From DATLMR01 sp964615905 (GTDB lineage: Bacteria; Acidobacteriota; Blastocatellia; UBA7656), in contig CAZTUB010000017.1 in assembly GCA_964615905.1 (NCBI GenBank), positions 1 to 64,000 on the forward strand: a DNA stretch of 64,000 nucleotides, in the 5' to 3' direction. The translations under genes and the position numbers were made by a program. Under the pieces are notes generated by a model, which saw nothing but the letters and a program-made list of their open reading frames with translations, ran no database searches and was not told the origin of the DNA. Of this stretch, positions 50,891 to 58,739 are shown piece after piece (position 1 is the stretch's first letter; every line of letters starts with the position of its first letter).

Positions 50891-52470
50891 AAACTGTCGT
50901 GAGGGCCGGTGCGGCGAGAATCATTCTGCCCGGAATTATCCTGACGAGCGCGCGGCTGGCCGCCCGTCATCATCAAGCCGATCTCTTCTTCGCTTACCGT
51001 CTTGGGGTCAACTTCGCCGACTATCCGCCCCTCGTATATCACGATCACGCGGTCGCTCAAGCTCAACACCTCGTCGAGCTCCGCCGACACGAGCAAGACC
51101 GCCGTGCCGGAGTCGCGCAGCTCGACGAGCTTGCGGTGGATAAACTCCGTCGCGCCGATGTCGACTCCGCGCGTCGGCTGAGCGACAAGGATGAGGCGGG
51201 GGTTGATGTCGAACTCGCGCGCGACTATGAGCTTTTGCTGGTTGCCGCCCGAAAGCAACCGCGCGGGCAGGGCTATGTTGGGGGGCCGCACATCGTACTC
51301 TTTGACCAGGCGGCGAGCGCGGTCTTCTATCACGCGCTGATTTAGCAAGACAGGCCCCGCGATTGGCGGGTCGTCGTGGACACCGAGAATCGAATTGCCC
51401 GCGAGGTCGAAGATCATGACGAGCCCGCGCCGGTGACGGTCTTCAGGAATATGCGCGACCTTGCGCCGCTTGATCTCGCGCGGGTTCAGCCCCTTGATAG
51501 ACTGGCCGTCGAGTGTTATCTCGCCGCCCGACGGGGCGCGCAACCCCGCGAGTATCTCGATCAGTTCGGTCTGGCCGTTACCTTCGACCCCGGCTATTCC
51601 GAGCGTCTCTCCGGCGCGGACCTCGAACGATACGCCGTCGAGCACAGGCGCTCCGCTCGCGCTCTGCAATTTAAGATCGCGGACCGCCAGAACCTGCGCG
51701 CCGGGCTCGGCCTCTTTCTTTTCTACCCTCAACAGCACTTCGCGCCCGACCATCATTCGCGCCAGCGCTTCGGCGGTCGCATCCTTTGTGGCCAGATTGC
51801 CTACGACTCGACCGTCGCGCATAACCGTTATGTCGTCTGAAAGTGCGAGGACCTCGTTGAGCTTGTGCGTGATGATGATGATGGTCTTGCCCTGCTCGCG
51901 CAGTTCTCTGAGGATAGTAAATAGCTCTGACACTTCCTGAGGAGTGAGAACGGCGGTCGGCTCGTCCAGTATCAGGATGCGCGCTCCGCGATAGAGCGTC
52001 TTTAATATCTCGACTCGCTGTTGCTGCCCGACAGATAGGCTGCCCGCGCGCGCGTCGGGGTCTATTTTGAGCCCGTACTGCTCGGAGATTTCGCGGACGC
52101 GCGCGCGGGCCTTCTTGTAATCGACCGCGAGGCCCGCGATGGGCTCGGCTCCGAGCACTATGTTTTCGGTCACGCTGAGCGGCTCGACAAGCATGAAATG
52201 CTGGTGGACCATCCCTAATCCGAGCGCGATTGCGTCCCTGGGCGAGTGTATCTGGCGCGGCGCGCCGTCGATTAAAATCTCCCCCTCGTCGGCTGTGTAA
52301 AAGCCGTAGAGGATATTCATGGCGGTAGATTTTCCCGCGCCGTTTTCGCCGATGATTGCGTGGATAGATCGGGCGGGGACAGAGAGATTCACTCGGTCAT
52401 TGGCCACAACTTCGCCGAACCGCTTGGTCACGTTGCGCATCTCGACTGAGTATATATTCTCTTTGCTCAT
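50887..52470 (-). CDS. Nucleoside ABC transporter, duplicated ATP-binding subunit (NupO/YufO-like)
   Basis: The 527-residue protein has two ABC domains: the first with Walker A GENGAGKST and signature LSVGQQQRVEILKTL, the second with a degenerate Walker A (GVEGNGQTEL, no Lys) and LSGGNQQKLIVAREF. This asymmetry is typical of sugar/nucleoside importers such as RbsA and YufO. A candidate promoter lies upstream (52539-52567). No BmpA/NupN binding lipoprotein gene is present on either side in this window, so it must be encoded elsewhere. Confidence 0.94.
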   Translation of the reverse strand: MSKENIYSVEMRNVTKRFGEVVANDRVNLSVPARSIHAIIGENGAGKSTAMNILYGFYTADEGEILIDGAPRQIHSPRDAIALGLGMVHQHFMLVEPLSVTENIVLGAEPIAGLAVDYKKARARVREISEQYGLKIDPDARAGSLSVGQQQRVEILKTLYRGARILILDEPTAVLTPQEVSELFTILRELREQGKTIIIITHKLNEVLALSDDITVMRDGRVVGNLATKDATAEALARMMVGREVLLRVEKKEAEPGAQVLAVRDLKLQSASGAPVLDGVSFEVRAGETLGIAGVEGNGQTELIEILAGLRAPSGGEITLDGQSIKGLNPREIKRRKVAHIPEDRHRRGLVMIFDLAGNSILGVHDDPPIAGPVLLNQRVIEDRARRLVKEYDVRPPNIALPARLLSGGNQQKLIVAREFDINPRLILVAQPTRGVDIGATEFIHRKLVELRDSGTAVLLVSAELDEVLSLSDRVIVIYEGRIVGEVDPKTVSEEEIGLMMTGGQPRARQDNSGQNDSRRTGPHDSL

Positions 52471-52538
52471 AGAAAGCTTGCCGCCGCGACTCCCCTGTTA
52501 AATGCCCTGAGAGCGGCGCGCGTTGATGAGGCGGCGTA

Positions 52539-52567
52539 ATAATAAATGATCGGCGCGGTTATGAAAA
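52539..52567 (-). promoter_or_regulatory. Candidate promoter of the nucleoside salvage operon
   Basis: Minus-strand TTTTCA (52562-52567), a 17-nt spacer and TATTAT (52539-52544), about 70 bp before the ATG of the ATPase gene. The -10 is good (5 of 6), the -35 moderate. Confidence 0.45.
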
Positions 52568-52596
52568 GTAAAGAAGTGGGTTGCGAACGGCGGGCA

Positions 52597-52631
52597 GACA
52601 GGCGGCCCGCGCGGAGGCCGGGCCGCCTGTC
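52597..52631. terminator. Perfect 13-bp GC-rich hairpin after the ECF operon
   Basis: GACAGGCGGCCCG (52597-52609) and CGGGCCGCCTGTC (52619-52631) pair perfectly around a 9-nt loop. It lies 12 bp past the stop of the secretin-like gene and before the nucleoside promoter, so it probably ends the sigma-factor operon; no T-run follows. Confidence 0.6.
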
Positions 52632-52643
52632 GATTGTAGCGGC

Positions 52644-53468
52644 TTAACGCATGATCTTCGCCGATAAGACGATAATCAATCCCTTGTCTCCCATCGTGGT
52701 CGTGCCCACGATCACCTTCTCGCCTTCGCGAAGCGTGACAGGGGTATCGAACCCGACTCGCTCATACTGTATCGACGTGCCCAGGTTGAGCGGTATACGC
52801 ATGTCGAATTCGAACCTGCCGACGCGCAGCGACGCCGGGCCTGATACGGCCGGGTCAAGGGCGATAGACCTGATGCCGTAGTTATAAAAGATCGGGTTCC
52901 CCTGCGGAGTGCCGACGTCGAAAAGCTTCGATTCGGCAACGCCTTTGTTGCTGATCCCCGAAGGGCCTTCCTGAGTCCGGTGAATCGAAGAGGTCATCAG
53001 CCCGTAGTTCTTATATTTGAGCGTTCCCTGCAAGGACTTTATTACGTCGCCAAGCTCTGCGGGGAACTCTGTGGGCGTGCCTGCGGCGTTCGAGGCGATC
53101 AAGACGTGTATGCGAAATTCTATGCTCGGACGCGCGGCTTCCGGCGTGTCGAGCCGTTTGATGGCCTCTTCCATCACCGCGATATTTTCGGGAAAGTCGC
53201 GCACAGTCAACGTGCGAAACTGGTCATTGGCCGATATCATCGCGCCCTTAAAGCCGCTGCCCAGCGTCCGAATCACGGTGTAAAGACTCTCCGGGTCGCG
53301 GTATTTCAGCTCGAAGATTCGGCTCTTAAAGCCTTTCTCCTCGACGTAATCCACCGCAGACTTTGCCGCAGGGGCAGGCTGCGGCGTTGCCTGCTGCGCG
53401 TGCGCGTGCGATGCGCCGGTAAGAGTCAGCGCGATCAAGATAAATGTCTTCCAAACGGTTAGTGACAT
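52644..53468 (-). CDS. Exported secretin-like protein
   Basis: The 274-residue protein has a Sec signal (about 5-25, HAHAQQ) and a secretin short N-domain (about 45-110: FELKYRDPESLYTVIRTL ... LTVRDFPENIAVMEEAIKRLD). A C-terminal beta region (about 190-274: VTLREGEKVIVGTTTMGDKGLIIVLSAKI) resembles the end of secretin barrel domains. At this length it cannot form a full secretin pore and may be a pilotin or envelope sensor. It overlaps the anti-sigma gene by ten bases, so it is translated with the sigma/anti-sigma pair and could be their sensor or target. Confidence 0.75.
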   Translation of the reverse strand: MSLTVWKTFILIALTLTGASHAHAQQATPQPAPAAKSAVDYVEEKGFKSRIFELKYRDPESLYTVIRTLGSGFKGAMISANDQFRTLTVRDFPENIAVMEEAIKRLDTPEAARPSIEFRIHVLIASNAAGTPTEFPAELGDVIKSLQGTLKYKNYGLMTSSIHRTQEGPSGISNKGVAESKLFDVGTPQGNPIFYNYGIRSIALDPAVSGPASLRVGRFEFDMRIPLNLGTSIQYERVGFDTPVTLREGEKVIVGTTTMGDKGLIIVLSAKIMR

Positions 53469-54160
53469 GATGCCTCCTGGGTTGTCTCTGTTTGTGGTAC
53501 TGATGATAACGGCTGGTCCGACTTGGAGCTGAACCAGATTATTCGAACATTCGGGTCGCTCGTTTGAATCTCGATCCTGAGCTTCTCTTCATCCTTCGGC
53601 CCGGTCCTGCGCTCAACATCGGCGACGACCGGCAGCGTCTCGCGCCTAACAGGTCGCGGCTTGTTGGCCCTGCGCCTGACCCTCGCCTTACGGGGCGCGG
53701 GCTCAGGCGGGCTTTCATTATGGTTAGCCACCTTGCCGTTACCGTGTGGCTCCTCGGCCTCAGAGTCAGGCTGCCCGGTTGCGACCTGCTGTTGCGGGAT
53801 TGCTGCTCCACGGCTCAAGTAGAGGTAAGAGACGGTCGCGGCAAATAACAGAACGAGCATCGCGGCGGCAAGCGCAAGATTCCAGTTAAGCCGCGCCGCA
53901 AGCATCTCGATAAATCCCGGTTGCCGTCTCTGCTTATCAATCTCGCGCAAGACGCCCGCTCTCAACTCGTCAAAAAAGACCGGGCTGAAATCGGGCGGCG
54001 CGTAGCCTTTCAGCATTTGCTGGCTGGCGCGATACTCGCTCGCCACGCCCGCGCACCTCTGACAATCGACGAGGTGAGCCGCGACGGTCCTCGCCTTGCC
54101 GGCTGCCAGGTCGCCTTCGACATAAAGTGGGATAGATTCTTCAATGCGCCTGCAATTCAT
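53459..54160 (-). CDS. Membrane-anchored ZAS-type anti-sigma factor
   Basis: Zinc-binding anti-sigma domain: Cys3, then H29-x3-C33-x2-C36 in AAHLVDCQRC, the ZAS motif. A helix (LNWNLALAAAMLVLLFAATVSYLYL, about 92-115) crosses the membrane, followed by a Pro/Arg/Glu-rich periplasmic region to residue 233. It should hold the adjacent ECF sigma factor inactive until a signal outside releases it. The gene starts five bases after the sigma stop. Confidence 0.9.
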   Translation of the reverse strand: MNCRRIEESIPLYVEGDLAAGKARTVAAHLVDCQRCAGVASEYRASQQMLKGYAPPDFSPVFFDELRAGVLREIDKQRRQPGFIEMLAARLNWNLALAAAMLVLLFAATVSYLYLSRGAAIPQQQVATGQPDSEAEEPHGNGKVANHNESPPEPAPRKARVRRRANKPRPVRRETLPVVADVERRTGPKDEEKLRIEIQTSDPNVRIIWFSSKSDQPLSSVPQTETTQEASCH

Positions 54161-54164
54161 AATG

Positions 54165-54812
54165 TCATCCTCGCTTGTCGTCCCGCCTGTAACCGCGACT
54201 TAGAAGTCTGTCGCGATACTTTTTGATCTTCGCCCGGCCATAGCTTATGTGAGAGCGGACCGTCGAATGGCTTGAGCCGAGCACGCGCGCCACTTCCTCT
54301 GTAGAGAGCCCCTCAAGGTCTCTCAGCACAACCGCCGCTCGTTCTTTCTCCGTGAGCGTGTCGAGCGCATCGGCAATGATGGCCCTCTGCTGCGAAAGTA
54401 TTGCCGAAGACTCGGCATCCGGCCCGCCCGAAAGATGCTCCAGCTTGCTTTCCACCTCGTCATCGTCAATCGAAGAGACCTGGCAGGTCTGTTTACGTTT
54501 ACGCCTTATGTCGTTACAGACATTGACGGTAATCCTGTAGAGCCAGCCCGCAAAGTCTTCCCCCGGCTTGAATCGAGCAAGGTATTTGTAGACCCTCAAA
54601 AAGACTTCCTGCGCCGCGTCGCGCGCATCTTCCCTGTTGCCAAGCAGTCGCCACGCCGTCGAGATCACCGTGCGCTGGTAGCGGATCATGATCTGGTCGA
54701 AGGCTGCCGCGTCGCCCTCCCTGGCCCTCTCGATAAGCAGGGTCAGCTCACTGTTTCCCGTGGTCAAGCCCAGGTCGGCCATCAAAGTGATCTCAGCAAC
54801 CTCTCCGCTCAT
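54165..54812 (-). CDS. ECF-type RNA polymerase sigma factor (RpoE-like)
   Basis: The 215-residue protein has sigma2 (FDQIMIRYQRTVISTAWRLLGNREDARDAAQEVFLRVYKYL, then FAGWLYRITVNVCNDIRRKR) and sigma4 (LTEKERAAVVLRDLEGLSTEEVARVLGSSHSTVRSHISYGRAKIKKY). It directs transcription of an envelope regulon in most relatives. It is first in the sigma/anti-sigma/secretin-like operon, and such sigma factors often read their own promoter; I did not find a clear ECF-type promoter in the 225 bp upstream. Confidence 0.94.
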   Translation of the reverse strand: MSGEVAEITLMADLGLTTGNSELTLLIERAREGDAAAFDQIMIRYQRTVISTAWRLLGNREDARDAAQEVFLRVYKYLARFKPGEDFAGWLYRITVNVCNDIRRKRKQTCQVSSIDDDEVESKLEHLSGGPDAESSAILSQQRAIIADALDTLTEKERAAVVLRDLEGLSTEEVARVLGSSHSTVRSHISYGRAKIKKYRDRLLSRGYRRDDKRG

Positions 54813-55037
54813 TATCTCTCATCCTCGCTCATACACTTATTACTACCTGCCGCAGCCGAAAATCGTTGAGATAAAAAAATATGCCTGCTTACGGAGTGAT
54901 TAAACGCGGATTGGAAGGGCCGGTTCTTTTCTGAGTGATGAGGACCGGGGATTGTGTGAAGCAGCACCGGTATTAAAGCTAATCTTGAAACCGAAGACTA
55001 AAGAATGGCGCAGCCACTCGGCCCTCAGCCCTCGTCA

Positions 55038-55670
55038 CTAGGATTTGAGGTATTCCTGCTCGATGGCGGTTATCTTCGCCACGCGGCGGCGGTGGCGGTC
55101 TTCGGTCAGGTCTGTCGAGAGCCAGGCGCGAACTATCTCTCTCATGCGGTCGGTGGAGATCATCTTGCCGCCCAGCGTGAGGACGTTTGCGCCGTTGTGC
55201 TCGCGGCTGTTGCGAGCCGAGGCCTCGTCGTAACACATGGCGGCGCGTATGCCGGGCACTTTGTTTGCGACCATGCACGAGCCTATTCCGGCCCCGTCGA
55301 TGATTATGCCGAGCGTACAGGTCCCGCGAGCAACCGCCCGCGAAACCAGGTGCGCGTAATCGGGATAATCTACCGCGTCGGTCGAGTTCGTGCCGAAGTC
55401 CTGGTAATCGTGGCCGAGATCAGAGAGCGTACGCTTTAACTCCTCTTTCATCTCGAACCCGCCGTGGTCTGCGCCGACTGCGACACGCTGTTTGCGCGCG
55501 GCGGCCCGCTTGCGCGCGCGCTCGACCTGGATGCCGCGCTCTTTTATCAAGTCTGCCGCGAGCGGCGTGATGATCGCCGTCTCGTCGATTCGGAGCGTGT
55601 CGCCCGACGCGCCCTGCCGCGCTTCGTGCTCGGTGATTACACGCTTCCCTCGCTCATCAATCACACTCAT
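55038..55670 (-). CDS. rpiB: RpiB-like sugar-phosphate isomerase with N-terminal extension
   Basis: The 210-residue protein has a normal RpiB fold from residue 63: VAVGADHGGFEMKEEL, DYPDYA, ANKVPGIRAAMCYDEASARNSREHNGANVLTLGG. At the site where RpiB normally has the catalytic Cys (C-G-T-G-I-G) it reads D-G-A-G-I-G (Asp125), with a Cys seven residues later (Cys132). Residues 1-60 are extra and contain DETAIITPLAADLIKERGIQVE, which resembles the short targeting-type segment of bacterial microcompartment proteins. The substrate may therefore differ from ribose-5-phosphate. I take the ATG at 55670, with GGGAG upstream. No shell genes are near. Confidence 0.85.
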   Translation of the reverse strand: MSVIDERGKRVITEHEARQGASGDTLRIDETAIITPLAADLIKERGIQVERARKRAAARKQRVAVGADHGGFEMKEELKRTLSDLGHDYQDFGTNSTDAVDYPDYAHLVSRAVARGTCTLGIIIDGAGIGSCMVANKVPGIRAAMCYDEASARNSREHNGANVLTLGGKMISTDRMREIVRAWLSTDLTEDRHRRRVAKITAIEQEYLKS

Positions 55671-55757
55671 ACAGGCTCCCGTCAGTGCGGAAAAGTTAAG
55701 CATACAATCTTAGCCAAAAAATCAGAAACTCAAAACGTCGTCGCAAAATCCCCGGCG

Positions 55758-55787
55758 TTGACAGTCTGGCGGCCGGTTCCGTATAGT
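55758..55787 (+). promoter_or_regulatory. Promoter of hpt
   Basis: A perfect TTGACA (55758-55763), an 18-nt spacer and TATAGT (55782-55787), about 42 bp before the hpt ATG at 55829, with AGAAGGAG between. Confidence 0.7.
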
Positions 55788-55828
55788 CCCCACTCAATCT
55801 TCGAACCATTTAGCAGAAGGAGCAGGCA

Positions 55829-56407
55829 ATGAGCGCGAACGATCCCGCTTCATTCATCAACCACCCCAACCTGAAGGTGCTGATTGACGCCGAACGCATA
55901 CAGGCGCGCGTGCGCGAGATGGGCGCCGAGATCACGCGCGATTACCAGGGCAAAAACCTTCACCTGCTTGGCGTGCTTAAGGGCGCGTGCGTCTTTCTAT
56001 CCGACCTGATGCAGAACATCGACCTGCCGTTGACAATCGACTTCATCGGCATATCGAGCTACGGGGCATCCACGAAATCGTCAGGCGAGGTGAGGATCAC
56101 GAAGGACCTCGACAAGAGCCTCGCCGGCAAAGACGTTCTCGTCGTCGAAGACATCATCGACACGGGTCTGACGCTGAACTATCTGGTTAACATCTTTCGC
56201 TCGCGCGAGGTCAACTCGGTAAACATCGCCGCGCTGCTCGATAAGCCCGAACGGCACGAGATCGCTGTAGATGCCGATTACATCGGGTTTACGATCCCAA
56301 ACCACTTTGTGGTCGGCTACGGGCTGGATTTCGCAGAGCTATACCGCAACCTCCCTTACATCGCGGTCCCGGAAGACCCGGAAAGGCTGCTCAAAAACGG
56401 CGCTTGA
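55829..56407 (+). CDS. hpt: Hypoxanthine(-guanine) phosphoribosyltransferase
   Basis: Hpt recycles hypoxanthine and guanine to IMP and GMP. The 192-residue protein has the PRPP motif VLVVEDIIDTGLTLNYL and GVLKGACVFLSDLM, DFIGISSYGASTKSSGEVRI and YIGFTIPNHFVVGYGLDFAELYRNLPYI, all typical. It follows its own promoter and precedes purE and purK on the same strand, 112 bp apart, giving both salvage and de novo purine steps here. Confidence 0.96.
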   Translation: MSANDPASFINHPNLKVLIDAERIQARVREMGAEITRDYQGKNLHLLGVLKGACVFLSDLMQNIDLPLTIDFIGISSYGASTKSSGEVRITKDLDKSLAGKDVLVVEDIIDTGLTLNYLVNIFRSREVNSVNIAALLDKPERHEIAVDADYIGFTIPNHFVVGYGLDFAELYRNLPYIAVPEDPERLLKNGA

Positions 56408-56519
56408 TCCGACCGGGCCGTGAACCCGTTTCACATAGCTCTTTGCTTCATGTAAACTGAAAATCTGAGACTGAAGGCAGCCGCAGCCGCAAGAGGATCG
56501 TTGCCGCATCGGAGAGATT

Positions 56520-57010
<491 letters not shown>

Positions 57011-57014
<4 letters not shown>

Positions 57015-58102
57015 AGATAGGGGTGCTCGGCGGCGGGCAGCTTGGTCGCATGCTCGCGCTCGCAGGCTACCCGCTCGGATTCCGGTTTCGCGTGCTCGAT
57101 CACTCAAGTGAAGCCCCCGCGGGCCAGGTCGCAGAGCTTGTCGTGGCAGAGTTTACAGATGAAGCGGCGCTGCTCGACTTCGCTTCGGGCCTCGACATTC
57201 TCACATATGAATTTGAGAACGTGCCGGTTCGCACGGCTCGCTTTCTGAGCCGCATGGCCCAGGTCTATCCGCCGCCCGAAGCGCTTGAAGCTGCGCAGGA
57301 CCGCTTGACCGAGAAGCGGTTTTTTGAGCGGCTCGGCGTCCCTGTCCCCACATTCTTCAAGGTAGACAGTTTCGCGGAGCTTGAAGCCGGGATCGCGCTC
57401 GCAGGCTTGCCCGCCGTCTTAAAGACGCGCCGTTTCGGGTACGACGGAAAGGGCCAGGTGATCTTGCGCGAGGCGGGTGACGCGCGGCAGGCGTGGGATT
57501 CGTTCAAGGGTGCGCCGCTGCTGCTTGAGAGCTTTGTTAAATTCGACCGCGAGGTTTCGATAATCGCGGTTCGCAGCTCCAAGGCGGAGACGGCCTTTTA
57601 CCCGCTGGTTGAAAACCATCACGAGGGCGGGATGCTGAGAATTTCGATTGCCCCGGCCCGCACGCTCGACGGCCCGCTACAGGCGCTGGCCGAGCGCTAT
57701 GCAACGCTCGCGCTTGAGGCGTTGAATTACGTGGGCGTGCTTGCAATCGAGTTCTTTCAGATCGGCGGCGACCTTTTTGTAAATGAGATGGCCCCGCGCG
57801 TTCATAATTCCGGCCACTGGACGATTGAAGGGGCCGAGACTTCGCAGTTTGAAAATCACCTTCGCGCCATCGCGGGGCTGCCGCTCGGCTCGACCGCAAC
57901 GCGCGGCGTCTCTGCCATGTTGAACCTGATCGGCGCTCTGCCCGACGCGGCCAGCGTGCTCGAAGTCGCGGGCGCGCACCTGCATCTTTACGGCAAAGCC
58001 GCGCGGCCAAACCGCAAGCTCGGACACGTGACCGTCATTAGCGAAGATGGGAAGTCGTTAAAAAAGAAGGTCGAGCGGCTTTATCAGGTTGTGAGCGAGT
58101 GA
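57011..58102 (+). CDS. purK: N5-carboxyaminoimidazole ribonucleotide synthase
   Basis: PurK carboxylates AIR using ATP and bicarbonate. This 363-residue ATP-grasp protein has IGVLGGGQLGRMLALAGYPLGFRFRVLD at the start, YEFENVPV, VLKTRRFGYDGKGQVIL, LLESFVKFDREVSIIAVRS and NEMAPRVHNSGHWTIEGAETSQFENHLRAI. It is the partner of purE and the last gene of this plus-strand group, facing the convergent zapA. Confidence 0.97.
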
Positions 58103-58110
58103 TAAGCCCG

Positions 58111-58428
58111 TTACTTGTTCGGCTCGACCATCTCTGACCGCAGGAACTGGTCGAGAAGCTCGGCGTATTTTGTGCTGCGGTCGGCCACTTCGGTTTCGGT
58201 ATCTCTCAGCTCTTTGCGCGCTTGAAACAGCTCGTCTGCGACTTGAAGCGCGGCCAGGATCGCAACTCTCAGCGAATCGACGGTCATCGTAGCGCGCGCA
58301 ATCTCGTTCATGCGCCGGTCTACGTGCTCGGCCAGCTCCTGTATGTAATCAGGGTCGTGGCTGCTGCGAAGGCTGTAGGTCTGATTGTAGATCACGACCT
58401 TATGCGATTGGCTGGGATTGTTGTCCAT
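58111..58428 (-). CDS. zapA: Cell division protein ZapA
   Basis: The 105-residue protein has the ZapA layout: an N-terminal beta part (KVVIYNQTYSLRSSHDPDYIQELAEHVDRRMNEIA), VDSLRVAILAALQVADEL and a C-terminal coiled coil. ZapA crosslinks FtsZ filaments at the septum. It is next to a ZapB-like coiled-coil gene (2-bp gap), and both lie downstream of pheT on the same strand. Confidence 0.93.
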   Translation of the reverse strand: MDNNPSQSHKVVIYNQTYSLRSSHDPDYIQELAEHVDRRMNEIARATMTVDSLRVAILAALQVADELFQARKELRDTETEVADRSTKYAELLDQFLRSEMVEPNK

Positions 58429-58430
58429 GC

Positions 58431-58712
58431 TTACTTCTTGGCCGTCTCGGCAGGCTCAGGCTCAAGGACGGCGATGGCGTCAAGCATCGCCTCGACCTTG
58501 AGCTTTATAGTATCGCGCTCGTTGAGCAGGCGTTCGACCTGCAGGTCGAGCCGTTCCTTCTCGTCGCTGAGCTGGCTCAACTCGCGACGCAGGCTCAGCA
58601 CCTCGCGCTCAAGCGACTCGCGCTCCTGTCGCTCCCGCTTGAACTGCTCTATCGTGCGATAGATCTTGTCCTCAAGGTGCGAGAACTTTTCGAGACCGTA
58701 GATTCCGCTCAC
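58431..58712 (-). CDS. ZapB-like small coiled-coil protein
   Basis: The 93-residue protein is almost entirely coiled coil (LEDKIYRTIEQFKRERQERESLEREVLSLRRELSQLSDEKERLDLQVERLLNERDTIKLKVEAM), with heptad spacing. Its position directly before zapA suggests it is the division partner ZapB or a functional analog; the sequence alone cannot prove it. It follows pheT by 27 bp. Confidence 0.72.
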   Translation of the reverse strand: MSGIYGLEKFSHLEDKIYRTIEQFKRERQERESLEREVLSLRRELSQLSDEKERLDLQVERLLNERDTIKLKVEAMLDAIAVLEPEPAETAKK

Positions 58713-58739
58713 CGACTCCCCCTTTTGCAGTGGCCACCG

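Noticed and set aside
55038..55670. Bacterial microcompartment locus around rpiB
   Set aside because: Only the N-terminal segment hints at it; no shell protein, aldehyde dehydrogenase or phosphotransacylase gene is present nearby.
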